A stretch of 64,000 bases of DNA from Sinorhizobium americanum. Lineage in GTDB: Bacteria > Pseudomonadota > Alphaproteobacteria > Rhizobiales > Rhizobiaceae. This document shows, piece by piece, positions 1-9,335 of this stretch (within the stretch, counting starts at the first letter, position 1; every line of letters starts with the position of its first letter). A program made the translations under genes and the position numbers. Below the pieces are notes generated by a model that was not told the origin of the DNA, ran no database searches, and was given only the letters and a program-made list of their open reading frames with translations. Location: assembly GCF_001651855.1 (NCBI RefSeq), contig NZ_LNQC01000038.1, forward strand, positions 45,144 through 109,143, read 5' to 3'.

Positions 1-246
1 TTGCGACTTTTTCTGCCGAGCCAAATGCTCGTCCTGCAGGCTCTGAAGAACTGCGCTCGAGACGGAGGGATCGGCGCTGGCGCGGAGCCATTCTTGATAG
101 ACAGCTTCATCGGCGATGAGAAGACGCCGATGCTGGAGGATTGCCGAAACCGCCAAGTCCGCCAGTTCTTCTTTCTTCAGTGAGCTGTAGCGAGATCCTG
201 CCTCTGTGGGTTCCTCGGCTTTCCCGGATGCGTTACGCTCGGCCAT
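1..246 (-). CDS. TraM-like transcriptional repressor, partial (3' end outside window)
   Basis: An open frame with no stop runs from an ATG at 246 to the left edge (82 codons seen). GAGGA lies 7 bases before that ATG; an in-frame ATG at 267 is an alternative start. The segment around residues 26-45 (AVSAILQHRRLLIADEAVYQ) has the layout of the quorum-sensing antiactivator TraM of Ti/sym plasmids: an AI..HRRL..AD core followed by an acidic helix. TraM binds and inactivates TraR and so restrains plasmid conjugation. The match is from memory of the family and the C-terminus is not visible, so this is a moderate call. If right, it suggests conjugation genes lie to the left. Confidence 0.45.
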   Translation of the reverse strand, partial: MAERNASGKAEEPTEAGSRYSSLKKEELADLAVSAILQHRRLLIADEAVYQEWLRASADPSVSSAVLQSLQDEHLARQKKSQ

Positions 247-408
247 CCGCTTGTCCTCAACTTTCATTTCGCCACCCACTCACAAGAACACTACCGTGCG
301 CATATATCGTTTGCGCCGTGACTGCACGGTCTGAATCGCCAGCTCATCGAACTTAAAAGTAATGCGCGGCGGCTCAACCAATAACACGTGCGGAAACGAA
401 TCGGAACT

Positions 409-425
409 ATCGTTCCTGGAACGAT
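409..425. promoter_or_regulatory. Perfect inverted repeat, likely operator of the XRE gene
   Basis: ATCGTTCC and GGAACGAT form a perfect 8-bp inverted repeat around one central base, 27 bases upstream of the XRE-type gene. Its place and symmetry fit an autoregulatory operator for a dimeric HTH repressor. That the neighbouring regulator binds it is inferred. Confidence 0.5.
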
Positions 426-452
426 TCTTCCTATTTCAGTTCCGCTCACGTC

Positions 453-665
453 ATGGATCTCAAGGAGGTCATGGCGATCAACCTGCGTCGGATACGTCAT
501 GGCAAACACCTCACGCAGGAAGAACTGGCAGACCTCACGGGGCTGAGCGCGCGCTATATCGGAAAAATTGAGCGCGCTGATGCTTCAGCAAGCGTCACCG
601 TTCTCGGTCAGATCGCAGACGCTTTGGGTGTTGACCCAGCCGCGCTCGTGACGAAATCCGGCTGA
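453..665 (+). CDS. Small XRE-family HTH transcriptional regulator
   Basis: This 70-residue protein is almost entirely one XRE/Cro-type helix-turn-helix. Residues about 10-65 show the five-helix layout, with TQEELADLTGLS as the first HTH helices, YIGKIERADA as recognition helix and turn, and VLGQIADALGVDP as the closing helices. There is no effector domain, so it is a minimal dimeric repressor of the kind found in restriction-modification controllers, toxin-antitoxin units and mobile elements. A perfect palindrome lies just upstream. It may control itself or the genes to its right; its target is unknown. A second in-frame ATG seven codons in has a GGAGG only 2 bases away, too close for good initiation. 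Confidence 0.8.
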   Translation: MDLKEVMAINLRRIRHGKHLTQEELADLTGLSARYIGKIERADASASVTVLGQIADALGVDPAALVTKSG

Positions 666-1100
666 CTTGGGCGAGGCGAGTAGATCTCATTTGCAATCGG
701 CGGACATTCCCCGCGAATCGGTCATCGTCAGTTGCAGGTCTATCCGCCGATATTGCCGATGTCGGCCGTGGCATCCCCTGGGTCGGCGTCGCATTTTAGT
801 CTATTTGGGACGGCAAGATTGCTTAACGTCGCCGTCCATCTAAATCCCAAGAGTGCCGTTGCTGCGGAACCGCGTAGATTTGCAGAAGCACGGTGTTCGG
901 ATGTATCCCGATTAAGTCGCCACCTTTGGGAATAGAAGCATGTATAACATCCCGCCTGGAGCCGAAGATATACACGGCCTAACCCTGATATCGATACTTG
1001 ATACTTATCGGCGGTTAGCACGCCAACTACCGATCATACCCACTGGCGAACCATAAAATGCAGATAGAGTTCCTGTAGGAAATCATTTACCATAATTTCA
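666..1100. other. Intergenic stretch, no gene recognised
   Basis: About 435 bases between the XRE gene and the RHE_PE00001 gene. Open frames of up to 93 codons occur here but show no family features and no convincing ribosome binding site. I see no tRNA, terminator or repeat. It probably holds the promoter of the downstream gene. Confidence 0.4.
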
Positions 1101-2231
1101 ATGGCTTACGATTTTACGAAAATCAGCATGACCGCCCTGATGCGACCCGCTTTCGACGCCGGCGTCGCACTGACGCGCCTTGACGAGCGGATTGCCCGAT
1201 CCACCGTCGGCGCCGGCTTCCTCGAACGGCAAAACTTTGCCGACGCCTGCGCCTCGTTATGGATCGACGGCGAACTCGTCCACCTCGAAGACCTGGTCTT
1301 GCATGACGCCACCCGCGATATTCGCACGCCCACCCACGAACTGACAATCGCCCGCGATGTGTTGCGCACCCGTCGGCGAATTACCGCGCAGTCGCCGGAC
1401 TGGACGTTGTCCGCAGAGGGTATCCGGGTTTTGCGACAGACGTCGGACATCAACGCGGCCGGCCCCGAGGCGTCGACGGCAGGCGCCATCCGGCGCGCGG
1501 TCCCCGCGGATCCGGAAGGGGAGGGGGATGAAGACGACGGGGGAAATCTGCCCGGCGCCGACTATGCCGCCATCGATGCAGTGCTGGCCCGATCGGAGGC
1601 GGCGATCGAACAAGCAAGAAAGCCCGGACGGACTTCGGCCGATGCCCGGGAACGAGACCCTCTCGTCTATGATCTCGACTGGGATGAGGATGCTCGGCTT
1701 GACGAGTGGCGCGGCGTGTTGCGTCAGGCCGAAAACTTGCCGGCGGTGCTGCAGGCCATCGTCACCCTCGATGCCTGGAACGAACTTGCCGTCCTGCAGC
1801 ATGCACCTTGGCTCGGCCGCCTGTTTTGCGCCTCGATCCTGCGTCAGGCTGGCGTCACGTCAGGCGTTCATCTGGCGGCTATCAATCTCGGCCTGAAAAC
1901 CATACCCGTCGATCGGCGCCGGCATCGCGATCGCGAAACCCGGTTGCTCGCCATCGCCCACGGTCTTTTGGCGGCCGCGGAGATCGGTCTGAAAGAGCAT
2001 GACCGGCTTACGTTGGCGAAAGCGATGATGGACCGAAAATTGGAGGGGCGGCGAACCTCCTCAAAATTGCCGGAGCTGGTCGAGCTGGTGATGGCGAAAC
2101 CGTTGGTGTCGGCAAACATGGTGGCGAAAACGCTCGAGGTGACGCCGCAGGCGGCGCGGCGGATCGTTTCAGAACTCGGCCTGCGCGAGATGACGGGAAG
2201 GGGGAGGTTTCGGGCATGGGGAGTCCTGTAA
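1101..2231 (+). CDS. RHE_PE00001 family protein (DUF1612 plus HTH)
   Basis: This 376-residue protein has the layout of the rhizobial RHE_PE00001 family. The N-terminal half is a DUF1612-type region rich in arginine and aspartate (around [17 protein letters not shown]). An acidic low-complexity linker follows near residues 130-150. The C-terminal 50 residues are a winged-HTH-like segment ([40 protein letters not shown] region). The family is common on rhizobial plasmids and symbiotic islands; its biochemical role is not established. A DNA-binding role is inferred from the C-terminus. It stands alone, with about 290 bases of non-coding sequence on its right. Nothing indicates a frameshift. Confidence 0.75.
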   Translation: MAYDFTKISMTALMRPAFDAGVALTRLDERIARSTVGAGFLERQNFADACASLWIDGELVHLEDLVLHDATRDIRTPTHELTIARDVLRTRRRITAQSPDWTLSAEGIRVLRQTSDINAAGPEASTAGAIRRAVPADPEGEGDEDDGGNLPGADYAAIDAVLARSEAAIEQARKPGRTSADARERDPLVYDLDWDEDARLDEWRGVLRQAENLPAVLQAIVTLDAWNELAVLQHAPWLGRLFCASILRQAGVTSGVHLAAINLGLKTIPVDRRRHRDRETRLLAIAHGLLAAAEIGLKEHDRLTLAKAMMDRKLEGRRTSSKLPELVELVMAKPLVSANMVAKTLEVTPQAARRIVSELGLREMTGRGRFRAWGVL

Positions 2232-2519
2232 GTGTACTTCAATCCATCAAATGATGCGGTCCAAATCGTCTCTCTACAATTTAGGACCTGATTTCTTGAG
2301 GTTGGCAGTGATGCGCATTCTCCGCGCAATACAGCTGCTCGGGCTCGCGCGCTTTTCGATCGGATTCTTATCAAAGGAACGCAGCATCAAGCACGTTTGC
2401 TGAAGTTGCCACATGCGGAAAGCTCGGGATAATACAAATATGAGCACCCGCTACACTAGCAAATTCGCAATGCTCGCACCTATGGTGAGAGAATGCGTGT
2501 CTCCCGAAGATAGGACTAA

Positions 2520-3503
2520 ATGCATATGTCGGAGATGAAGTCAGAGGATCTACTCGACCGCTATAGGCGAGAGGCGGCGATGCGCCTCGGTCGGGATGTA
2601 GGGCAAGAAAAGTATCGCGCAACAGACCCGGCAAACAAGTACATTCGCTGCAATTGTGGGCGGGAGCAATGCTGGACGAATGGTCTCCTACCTCTACGAG
2701 CTCACATAGCAGCGCTCTATCGAGCGATAGTTTCGATAGGTTATTCCCGCCGTTTCTTGGATTTCTCAGAGCATGATGATCCGTGGCCCGGAGTTATCTA
2801 TGCACTTCAAATGGCGGGGGGGTTAGAGGATCTTTCAACTGATCCTACCTACGCTCACGATGATGACGCGGGCTATTACTGCGAATCCGTCGCCGATCGG
2901 GAAGATGAGGATCGGGAGCTTGCTTCGAAATATACCGCAGCCCTCATTATGTTTAATTTCGCCTGGACCGCGTATGAAGCGGCGATCGAAACGTCATTAG
3001 CCGATATGTATGGAAAGGATAAGCTGCCAGTTAGAGCAAGAAAGATGCTGGTGGACGAGCACTTGGAAGCATCCAAAGTATTCGCGCTCGACGTCAGCTA
3101 CGCAGTCGCACGTAGGGCTTGCGCATTCCTCGATCCTCTAAGAATGGAAATCGACCATATTGAGAGTCGGTATGGTTTGAGCGGGCCATCAGCCGCCGCC
3201 GAGCTCGTTCGCATATTCCGGAACCACGTTGTTCATGGACGAGAGGTTTTGCCGGTAGAATCGGTGGCCCCGTGCTATCGGTTCTATTCGACCACGAGAG
3301 TACTGTTGCTGCTCATCCAATATTTGGTCCTTCGTAGGGTAAAATCGGCAAGCAAGCCTGTTTCCTTATCTGCCAATCAAGCCCACCTCGGAAAAGAGCC
3401 GGCGGACATCATGCTCCGAAACTTGCATTACTCCGATCACCGATGGCGTACCAAAATGCCTAAACCGAGAAAGTTTATAGCTACGACCCGTCATTTTGGC
3501 TGA
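2520..3503 (+). CDS. Hypothetical protein with HEPN-like RNHVVH motif
   Basis: I do not recognise this 327-residue protein as a named family. Residues 234-239 read RNHVVH, preceded by a helix (AAELVRIF) and followed by a hydrophobic helix at about 259-272. This is the R-x4-H arrangement of HEPN ribonucleases, in which R and H form the active site of many toxins and abortive-infection effectors. An N-terminal cysteine group (C44, C46, C51) could bind metal. Acidic, mostly helical sequence lies between. Its place directly before the DUF262, SIR2 and Ssp genes on the same strand, and its more AT-rich sequence than the flanks, fit a defence effector. RNase activity is inferred from one motif only. 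Confidence 0.55.
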   Translation: MHMSEMKSEDLLDRYRREAAMRLGRDVGQEKYRATDPANKYIRCNCGREQCWTNGLLPLRAHIAALYRAIVSIGYSRRFLDFSEHDDPWPGVIYALQMAGGLEDLSTDPTYAHDDDAGYYCESVADREDEDRELASKYTAALIMFNFAWTAYEAAIETSLADMYGKDKLPVRARKMLVDEHLEASKVFALDVSYAVARRACAFLDPLRMEIDHIESRYGLSGPSAAAELVRIFRNHVVHGREVLPVESVAPCYRFYSTTRVLLLLIQYLVLRRVKSASKPVSLSANQAHLGKEPADIMLRNLHYSDHRWRTKMPKPRKFIATTRHFG

Positions 3504-3597
3504 CCGATCGCAAAGAAAATGCTCGACGCCCGCAGCTCGTAAGGGTTGAGTAATCCTCGACGAGTATTTTTCATCCAAATTCTAATGGATTAGCAGA

Positions 3598-4644
3598 ATG
3601 CGTATCGAACAACATAACTGGACCTCAAAGCAGCTCTATGATGATAAGAGTAAATTCAATCTAAATCCGGCCTGGCAACGAGGGCCTACATGGCAGGTAC
3701 AGCGCCAATCGTTGCTAGTTGATTCCATTCTTCGCGGCATGGATATACCAAAGATATATCTCAGGAAACTGGCCAACGGTGCTACGTTCTCGCATGAGGC
3801 GGTTGACGGGCAGCAGAGGCTGCGTGCTATCTGGGCTTTCAGGGACGGTGCGCTACAACTCAGCTTTAGTGATCCTCCGGAATTGATAGGAAATACCAGT
3901 CTGGATGGCAAGACATTCGCCAAACTCCCGAAACCTCTACGCGATCGCTTCGACAACTTTTTAGTGAACATTGCTGAGATCGTTGAAGGCACAACCGACG
4001 AGATTACGAATCTCTTCTCGCGATTACAGATGGGGATGTCGTTAAACCCGGCTGAACTAAGAAACGCAGTCCTTGGCGCCATGCGGCACGTGGTCGACAT
4101 GGTCGCGACTTCGCATGTCTTCTTCGAGACGAGTCGCATCCCCGACAATCGTTACAAGCGGCAGGATTACTCTGCCCACGCTTTTGCGATGGCCGTCTTT
4201 CAGGCCAGTAGCGATATAAAAGCGCCTGATCTGAAACGAATGTTCGAGACATACAAAAATGGAAGAGAGGCTGAAGTGCAGGGCCTCTTTACAAAAGTGG
4301 GTGAGGCACTTGCGGTTTTAGCGGAAGTCAATGCTAAGGCCCGGTTTAGTATAACCCAGAAATGGATATTTGTGGATCTTACCTGGCTTATCATGCAACA
4401 CCACGACGCAGGCATGGCGGTTGACGCAGTTAAACTCGCAAACCGGTACATGGAATTTGAGCGTCACCGAAGGGAGAATATTCGAAATCCAGAACGCCTC
4501 CTTACTCAACGAGGTAGGGGAGCGACCGAGCGGAAACACCTCTATAACTACATTACGGCCTTTAAGGCGCAGGGTGGCACCAAAGAAAATCTTGTAGCGC
4601 GAAATACCGCTTTGAAATTCTTCACTCAAAATATTGAGGTCTAG
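3598..4644 (+). CDS. DUF262 domain protein (stand-alone, SspE/GmrS-like N-terminal domain)
   Basis: This 348-residue protein is a DUF262 (ParB/sulfiredoxin-related) domain. The diagnostic DGQQR motif is at residues 70-74, preceded by NPAWQRGPTW and SILRGMDIPKIYL, all typical of GmrS/SspE N-terminal domains, where this motif takes part in nucleotide binding and hydrolysis. In SspE, DUF262 is fused to a C-terminal HNH nuclease (DUF1524). Here there is no HNH motif and the protein ends after a helical C-terminus. The SIR2-like gene starts 1 base after its stop, so the two are cotranscribed. I infer that DUF262 senses or switches and SIR2 is the effector. Whether it recognises phosphorothioate, as SspE does, cannot be told from sequence. 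Confidence 0.85.
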   Translation: MRIEQHNWTSKQLYDDKSKFNLNPAWQRGPTWQVQRQSLLVDSILRGMDIPKIYLRKLANGATFSHEAVDGQQRLRAIWAFRDGALQLSFSDPPELIGNTSLDGKTFAKLPKPLRDRFDNFLVNIAEIVEGTTDEITNLFSRLQMGMSLNPAELRNAVLGAMRHVVDMVATSHVFFETSRIPDNRYKRQDYSAHAFAMAVFQASSDIKAPDLKRMFETYKNGREAEVQGLFTKVGEALAVLAEVNAKARFSITQKWIFVDLTWLIMQHHDAGMAVDAVKLANRYMEFERHRRENIRNPERLLTQRGRGATERKHLYNYITAFKAQGGTKENLVARNTALKFFTQNIEV

Positions 4645-4645
4645 G

Positions 4646-5500
4646 ATGGCGTTTGATCCGAGTAGCATTCCGGACCGCCTCAAGGCGGACTACAAGAATA
4701 ATCGCGTCGCCGTCTTGGTCGGCGCCGGAGCCTCGATCGGCGCGGGTCTACCCACTTGGGGCGTGCTTCTCGAAAGCATGATTGCCGCTGCGCTCGGTCA
4801 CCAAGTTATACGAACAGAACGCGCTGAGGAGTATACGCAGCTTCTAAAAAACCCAACCAACTATTTGCTGGTAGCTTCTGGGTTGAAAGAGGATTTGGGA
4901 GGTCACTTCGATCAGTTCATTAAAGATACGTTCGTCGCCCCAAAGCCGAAACCAACAGATCTTCACAGGGCGCTTGTCGAAGCAGACCGGCTCCAATTTG
5001 TCATTACAACCAACTACGACTCGCTTTTAGAAAAAGCCTTTCGAGTGCGAGATGAAGATGTCTCTGTATATGATTTCACGGACACAGGCGCAGTGCAGCG
5101 AAGTCTTTCCCAACGCGAGTTCTTTATACTTAAGGCCCATGGCGACGCCCATAAGATCGGCAACGGTATTATACTGACGGAGGGTGATTATCGAAACATC
5201 CTTTATCGGCAGCGCGCGTATCAAAGTCTGCTTTTTTCGATGTTTACAATGTACACAATAGTGTTTGTCGGAGCTTCCATGACAGACCCTGAGGTTCGTC
5301 TACTCCTTGGCTACATCTCAGAGGTGTTTACACCTTCTGGAGGGCCTACGCATTATGCGCTGATGACTGAGGAAGAGGTCACAGAAGTCGAAAAGATTCG
5401 CTGGCTGAAAGACAGCCGTGTTCAGTTCCTTCCTGTCAGCAAGGCAAACAACTACTCCGACATCACAGAATTCGTCGCCGCGCTTCACGCCTTTGGATGA
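4646..5500 (+). CDS. SIR2-like domain protein, probable NADase effector
   Basis: This 284-residue protein has the hallmarks of the SIR2-like fold found in phage defence: GAGAS at residues 26-30 (NAD-binding loop), TTNYD at 121-125, and an AHGD segment with H165 that matches the catalytic histidine region. A VFVGASMTDPEV segment near 210-221 completes the Rossmann core. Proteins of this kind (Thoeris ThsA, DSR, SIR2-pAgo, SIR2-HerA) deplete NAD+ after infection. No extra sensor domain is present, so it should depend on a partner, most simply the DUF262 protein whose stop codon is 1 base upstream. The ATG at 4646 is preferred over upstream alternatives because it avoids overlap with the DUF262 gene. 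Confidence 0.85.
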   Translation: MAFDPSSIPDRLKADYKNNRVAVLVGAGASIGAGLPTWGVLLESMIAAALGHQVIRTERAEEYTQLLKNPTNYLLVASGLKEDLGGHFDQFIKDTFVAPKPKPTDLHRALVEADRLQFVITTNYDSLLEKAFRVRDEDVSVYDFTDTGAVQRSLSQREFFILKAHGDAHKIGNGIILTEGDYRNILYRQRAYQSLLFSMFTMYTIVFVGASMTDPEVRLLLGYISEVFTPSGGPTHYALMTEEEVTEVEKIRWLKDSRVQFLPVSKANNYSDITEFVAALHAFG

Positions 5501-5558
5501 TAACGTAAGCTGAACGGGCGAGCGAGGCTCATCAGCCTTTACTTGAGGGAGCGCTTAC

Positions 5559-5858
5559 ATGAAGTTTTGTTTGGATGGAAAGGGCCAACAGGCCGTATAC
5601 TGGGAAGTCGGGAACGGCGCCTGGAAGATCGCGTGGATTCAAGATCGAAGCGCAGACAGCGACCGGGATTGGGCAGGAACTGGCCTTTATCTAAACGTTG
5701 TCCGAGCCACGGGCTATCAATCTGGGCCGTCTGGCAATGCAACAGATTTCCCGATCGAAAAGCACCTTCATCATCTCTCTCACAAGCAAATATTGGCTAA
5801 TTTCGTAACGGCAGTTTCGATCTGCACTGGTCACAAATTAGAAAGCGTTGATCTCTGA
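5559..5858 (+). CDS. Small hypothetical protein between SIR2 and sspF
   Basis: A 99-residue protein without recognisable family, start set by a GAGGGAG about 9 bases before the ATG. The sequence is rich in tryptophan and glycine in its first half and ends in a helical segment. No signal peptide or membrane segment is visible. It lies on the same strand as the DUF262-SIR2 pair and the sspFGH operon, about 60-70 bases from each, and could belong to either. Real-gene status rests on the ribosome binding site, position and lack of competing frames. Confidence 0.5.
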   Translation: MKFCLDGKGQQAVYWEVGNGAWKIAWIQDRSADSDRDWAGTGLYLNVVRATGYQSGPSGNATDFPIEKHLHHLSHKQILANFVTAVSICTGHKLESVDL

Positions 5859-5922
5859 CTTGTCGGCGCATCTCGAGCTGCGTGTAGAGTATGATTGATC
5901 GAATCAAATCTTCGTCTACAAC

Positions 5923-7791
5923 TTGTCGGAAAATTGGGGGCGGAGCTTGTCGGAAGCATCTTCTACATTTGCGTGGGTACGGTTCTTAAGAAACTACGGG
6001 CCGATCCCTACTAACGACAACATGTACGACGAGACGATACAGCGCGCGCTGCGACGTCATAAAATCAGACCGATTACACTCCCCGCGCCACTTCGCGCCG
6101 AGCTTGTAGAAAACTTTCGCAGTCCGTCTCCGGTGTCGTACATCATCACCGGCACAGCAGGTGATGGAAAAACATATCATTGCCGAGAGGTTTGGATCGA
6201 GCTCGGCGGCGATGCGAACCTCTGGAACCAAGGCGCCAAGATTCAGCGTCTGGACATTTGCGACGGCCGGTCTCTCGTCGTGGTCAAAGACTTGAGCGAA
6301 CTGCGCGACGACGAAAGTGCGTCGCTGATCACTGAATTTTCGGCCGATATCGCGGACGCAGCAGCCTCAACATCGTATCTTTTTGCCGCCAATCACGGGC
6401 AGTTGCTCGAGAAATTCAAATCCGCGCCGAAGACTCCTGAGATCGAACGGGCGAGCCAGGTCGTCGAAGACCTCTTGGTTACGAGCGTGACGAACGACGC
6501 GGGAATTCGCCTCGAGTTGAGAGATCTCAGCCGATCTCCGGCGGCTCAGATGATAACGGCGATCATCGCAGCGATAACCGAGCATGAAGGTTGGCAGGGG
6601 TGCGACGGCTGCTCCGCGGGCGGCGACGGCGCTATCTGTCCCATCTTCGAAAATCGCCGACGGCTCATGGGCATCGGCGAAGAGGATCCGTTCAAAAAGC
6701 GATTAGCGGCGATCATTGAACTCAGCGAGCGCAATGGAAGCCATTTCCCGGTGCGTCAACTCTTGGCATTGGTCGCCAACAGTCTTCTCGGTCATCCCGA
6801 CGCCCGGGACGGATTGATGACATGCGCCGACGTACCTGCGCTGCAGGACGCCGGCCACCTCGATTTAGCGAGCATCTACCGCAACATTTTTGGCGAAAAC
6901 TTGAAACCGAGCAGGGCAGAGAAGACTGAGCTTTTCCGTAAGCTCAATGCGTTTGGCATCGGTGCGGAGACAAGCAACCGGGTTGATAATCTGCTCGTCT
7001 ATGGAGCCGACGATCCTGCCTATAAAGCGGATTACGATGAACTTGTCGTCTCGGATCCTGTGTACGGAGCGACGGCCGCCTTCACCAGTGCTCAACGCAC
7101 CTACCTCGAGGGTGCCGATGCTAATGAACGCACTGTCTTCCTTGGAGCCCTTCGGGCCCAGCGGCAGCGCATGTTCTTTACGATGCCAGAGCCCAAGGTC
7201 GACGAGTACGATCTCTGGGACCTCAGCGTGTTCCGTTACGCTGGCCTATACCTCGAAACGGCACACAAAATTTCGGCCGGACAAGCTGCTCCCCGGCAAG
7301 CGGTCAGTATGATCGTACGTGGACTGAACCGTATCTTCACAGGGATGCTGGTTCAGAACCAAGATGAGCTTGTGCTTGCGACCTCTGGCAGCTTTTCGCA
7401 GTCGAAGCGCAGTCCGCTGCTCGATGAAATCATCTCGGTGCCTCGAGCAAGCGGTGAAGAGGTCAGCATTGTCCCGGACAAAGCTGGCCGAAACTTCGGA
7501 GTCTCGGTCAAGCTGGTGCGAGGCGGCGAAATTCCTCCTGTGTTCCTGGCATTGTCGCCGACAAGGTTTGAGTTCCTCGGGCGCGTCGCCGAGGGTGCCC
7601 TCCCAAGCAGTTTTTCGCTTGAGTGCCACGAAGATCTATTGGCCTTCAAAGCGCGGCTGCTGCGGGAGACCGAAAACCGCCGCAAGCTCGATGGCGATGA
7701 CGTGACGGCAGACGGAGAACTCGTCTTGAGGTTTATCGATATCAGTCCCGATGGCCGCGCTCAGCCGCGACGCGTGATCGTGCGAGTATGA
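5923..7791 (+). CDS. sspF: SspF/DptF-like P-loop protein of phosphorothioation-dependent restriction
   Basis: First gene of a three-gene restriction module. The 622-residue protein has a Walker A motif (GTAGDGKT, residues 77-84) near its N-terminus and a cysteine group (C227, C230, C239) that may bind zinc, as in the DptF/DndF family. SspFGH partners of SspABCD are reported to damage DNA lacking phosphorothioate and to block phage replication. Identification rests on the P-loop, the gene order F-G-H, the very large FtsK-like third gene, and the adjacent sspABCD set. It overlaps sspG by ATGA, so translation is coupled. The start is weak: TTG at 5923, with a second in-frame TTG at 5947 that follows a G-rich stretch; either is possible. 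Confidence 0.75.
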   Translation: MSENWGRSLSEASSTFAWVRFLRNYGPIPTNDNMYDETIQRALRRHKIRPITLPAPLRAELVENFRSPSPVSYIITGTAGDGKTYHCREVWIELGGDANLWNQGAKIQRLDICDGRSLVVVKDLSELRDDESASLITEFSADIADAAASTSYLFAANHGQLLEKFKSAPKTPEIERASQVVEDLLVTSVTNDAGIRLELRDLSRSPAAQMITAIIAAITEHEGWQGCDGCSAGGDGAICPIFENRRRLMGIGEEDPFKKRLAAIIELSERNGSHFPVRQLLALVANSLLGHPDARDGLMTCADVPALQDAGHLDLASIYRNIFGENLKPSRAEKTELFRKLNAFGIGAETSNRVDNLLVYGADDPAYKADYDELVVSDPVYGATAAFTSAQRTYLEGADANERTVFLGALRAQRQRMFFTMPEPKVDEYDLWDLSVFRYAGLYLETAHKISAGQAAPRQAVSMIVRGLNRIFTGMLVQNQDELVLATSGSFSQSKRSPLLDEIISVPRASGEEVSIVPDKAGRNFGVSVKLVRGGEIPPVFLALSPTRFEFLGRVAEGALPSSFSLECHEDLLAFKARLLRETENRRKLDGDDVTADGELVLRFIDISPDGRAQPRRVIVRV

Positions 7792-9335
7792 CAATGGAAT
7801 TTCTTGACCGCCCTACCCAGTTCGAAGAACGCACCGGGCCCGCTTATTGGATCGACGAAGCGATTTGGGGACACCGCCTTCATGACGAGCAGTCACCATG
7901 GCTGACGTTTCTCGAGTTTCTGACGGTGCTCCTGTCGGAGCACCGTGAAGGGCGCGCACTCAGGGAGGAGGTGTATAACAGCCTCTCGTATAAGCCACAG
8001 CTTCAGCTACGTCTGCGCAACCTCGTGTTCAACAATCCGCATGTTATGACGGTTCGCACCGAAGCGGGGTCAGACGACGCGGCATGGTCGCTTTGGCTCG
8101 ATAAGATGGCGGAAACGGCAGGCGGCATCGACAAGCCCGATTTCAGGTATCTTCGCGATCGCTTCGAAACGTTCGACGATTTCGCGGCCGTCTTGAGCTT
8201 CCTTCAAGGCTCAGCGATTGAAGGGTCGAGCAACAAGCGGTGGAGCTCCAAATTCGTCTTCCCGTTTGGGCCGCATTCTCTATTCGAAGACGTCAACGTC
8301 AAGCCGAATGGCAGCGTCTCGAACGATCGCCGCTTTTTCGCCCGCACCGGCGAAATTCTCTATCTCATGTTAAGCAGGAGCAAACACGCTCACGAGCTTC
8401 GCGCCTTGCTGACCTCCCGCTTTCTGGATAAACCGGAACCTTATGATGCGATGGCGCGGGCGCTTCAGGGAGACATCCAGCTCGCCAAGGCAGAACGTGG
8501 GGGCGCCTATCTGCCATGTTCGCGGCATCCTGTCTTCGATCGAATGGCGGAAGATTGGCTTTCGATCCTGAAATTGCCCATTCCCGGCCACGACGCAATC
8601 CCGCACCTTGTGACCACTGCAGGTCTCAATTTGCTTCTTTATCAACTCGATCGGGCAAGAGAGCTGCTTGATCGTTCCCCTGTTGAACTCGTTTGCGAAA
8701 TCGTCTCGCCCAAAAAGTCTGTTGTGCGGGATCTGTCAGCCGACTCCTATCAACATAACAACATGCTGCCGCAACTGGCGATCGAGCGGTTTATCATGCG
8801 CATTGCCGAGACGCCGGCCTGGACAGCCGCCGTTGCATCTGACGAATCCGTCTTGAGGGCCAGTGACCTGATGCAGCGTGAGTTTGGATGGCCGGACGGG
8901 GACGACGACGAGACTGTTGGTGATCCGAAGCAACTGCTTGACGAACTGCTCGGGAAGGCCACTACCCGGCACAAGCAGCACGTGGGCAAAATTCATGCGA
9001 CATGGTCGCGGGCGATCGGACTGTCGTCGCGTCGCTCGAGCCGGCGCTTGCGCTACGCACCAACCGATCGGTTGCTGAAGACCCTCGTCGTCGCGTGCGT
9101 AGATAATAGGCTCGAATTCAAAGACTTCCTGGCGCGCTTACATCATCGCTACGGGATCGTTATTGGGGATGCGCAGGCACGATCATTTGTCGATGCCGGG
9201 ACTGCAGATCAAGAAGACTTTTCGGACAACGCCCATCGCCTTGAAGAGCGACTGGCAAGCCTGGGTCTCCTCAGACGCCTATCCGACAGCTGCGCCTATG
9301 TCGAAAACCCATTCCAGAGAGCGAGAGCCGAGTGA
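7788..9335 (+). CDS. sspG: SspG/DptG-like subunit of the Ssp restriction module
   Basis: A 515-residue protein with no motif I can name, identified as the middle subunit by position: it overlaps sspF (ATGA) and sspH (GTGA). It is soluble, mostly helical, without signal peptide or membrane segment. In Dnd/Dpt restriction the G subunit is needed along with F and H; the same is assumed for SspG. The first ATG (7788) overlaps the sspF stop; a second ATG two codons later would serve as well. Codon use resembles sspF and sspH, and the tight overlaps argue that the three products form one complex in fixed ratio. Confidence 0.65.
   Translation: MTMEFLDRPTQFEERTGPAYWIDEAIWGHRLHDEQSPWLTFLEFLTVLLSEHREGRALREEVYNSLSYKPQLQLRLRNLVFNNPHVMTVRTEAGSDDAAWSLWLDKMAETAGGIDKPDFRYLRDRFETFDDFAAVLSFLQGSAIEGSSNKRWSSKFVFPFGPHSLFEDVNVKPNGSVSNDRRFFARTGEILYLMLSRSKHAHELRALLTSRFLDKPEPYDAMARALQGDIQLAKAERGGAYLPCSRHPVFDRMAEDWLSILKLPIPGHDAIPHLVTTAGLNLLLYQLDRARELLDRSPVELVCEIVSPKKSVVRDLSADSYQHNNMLPQLAIERFIMRIAETPAWTAAVASDESVLRASDLMQREFGWPDGDDDETVGDPKQLLDELLGKATTRHKQHVGKIHATWSRAIGLSSRRSSRRLRYAPTDRLLKTLVVACVDNRLEFKDFLARLHHRYGIVIGDAQARSFVDAGTADQEDFSDNAHRLEERLASLGLLRRLSDSCAYVENPFQRARAE

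Noticed and set aside
740..1021. A 93-codon minus-strand ORF in the gap before the RHE_PE00001 gene
   Set aside because: No ribosome binding site and no recognisable sequence pattern.
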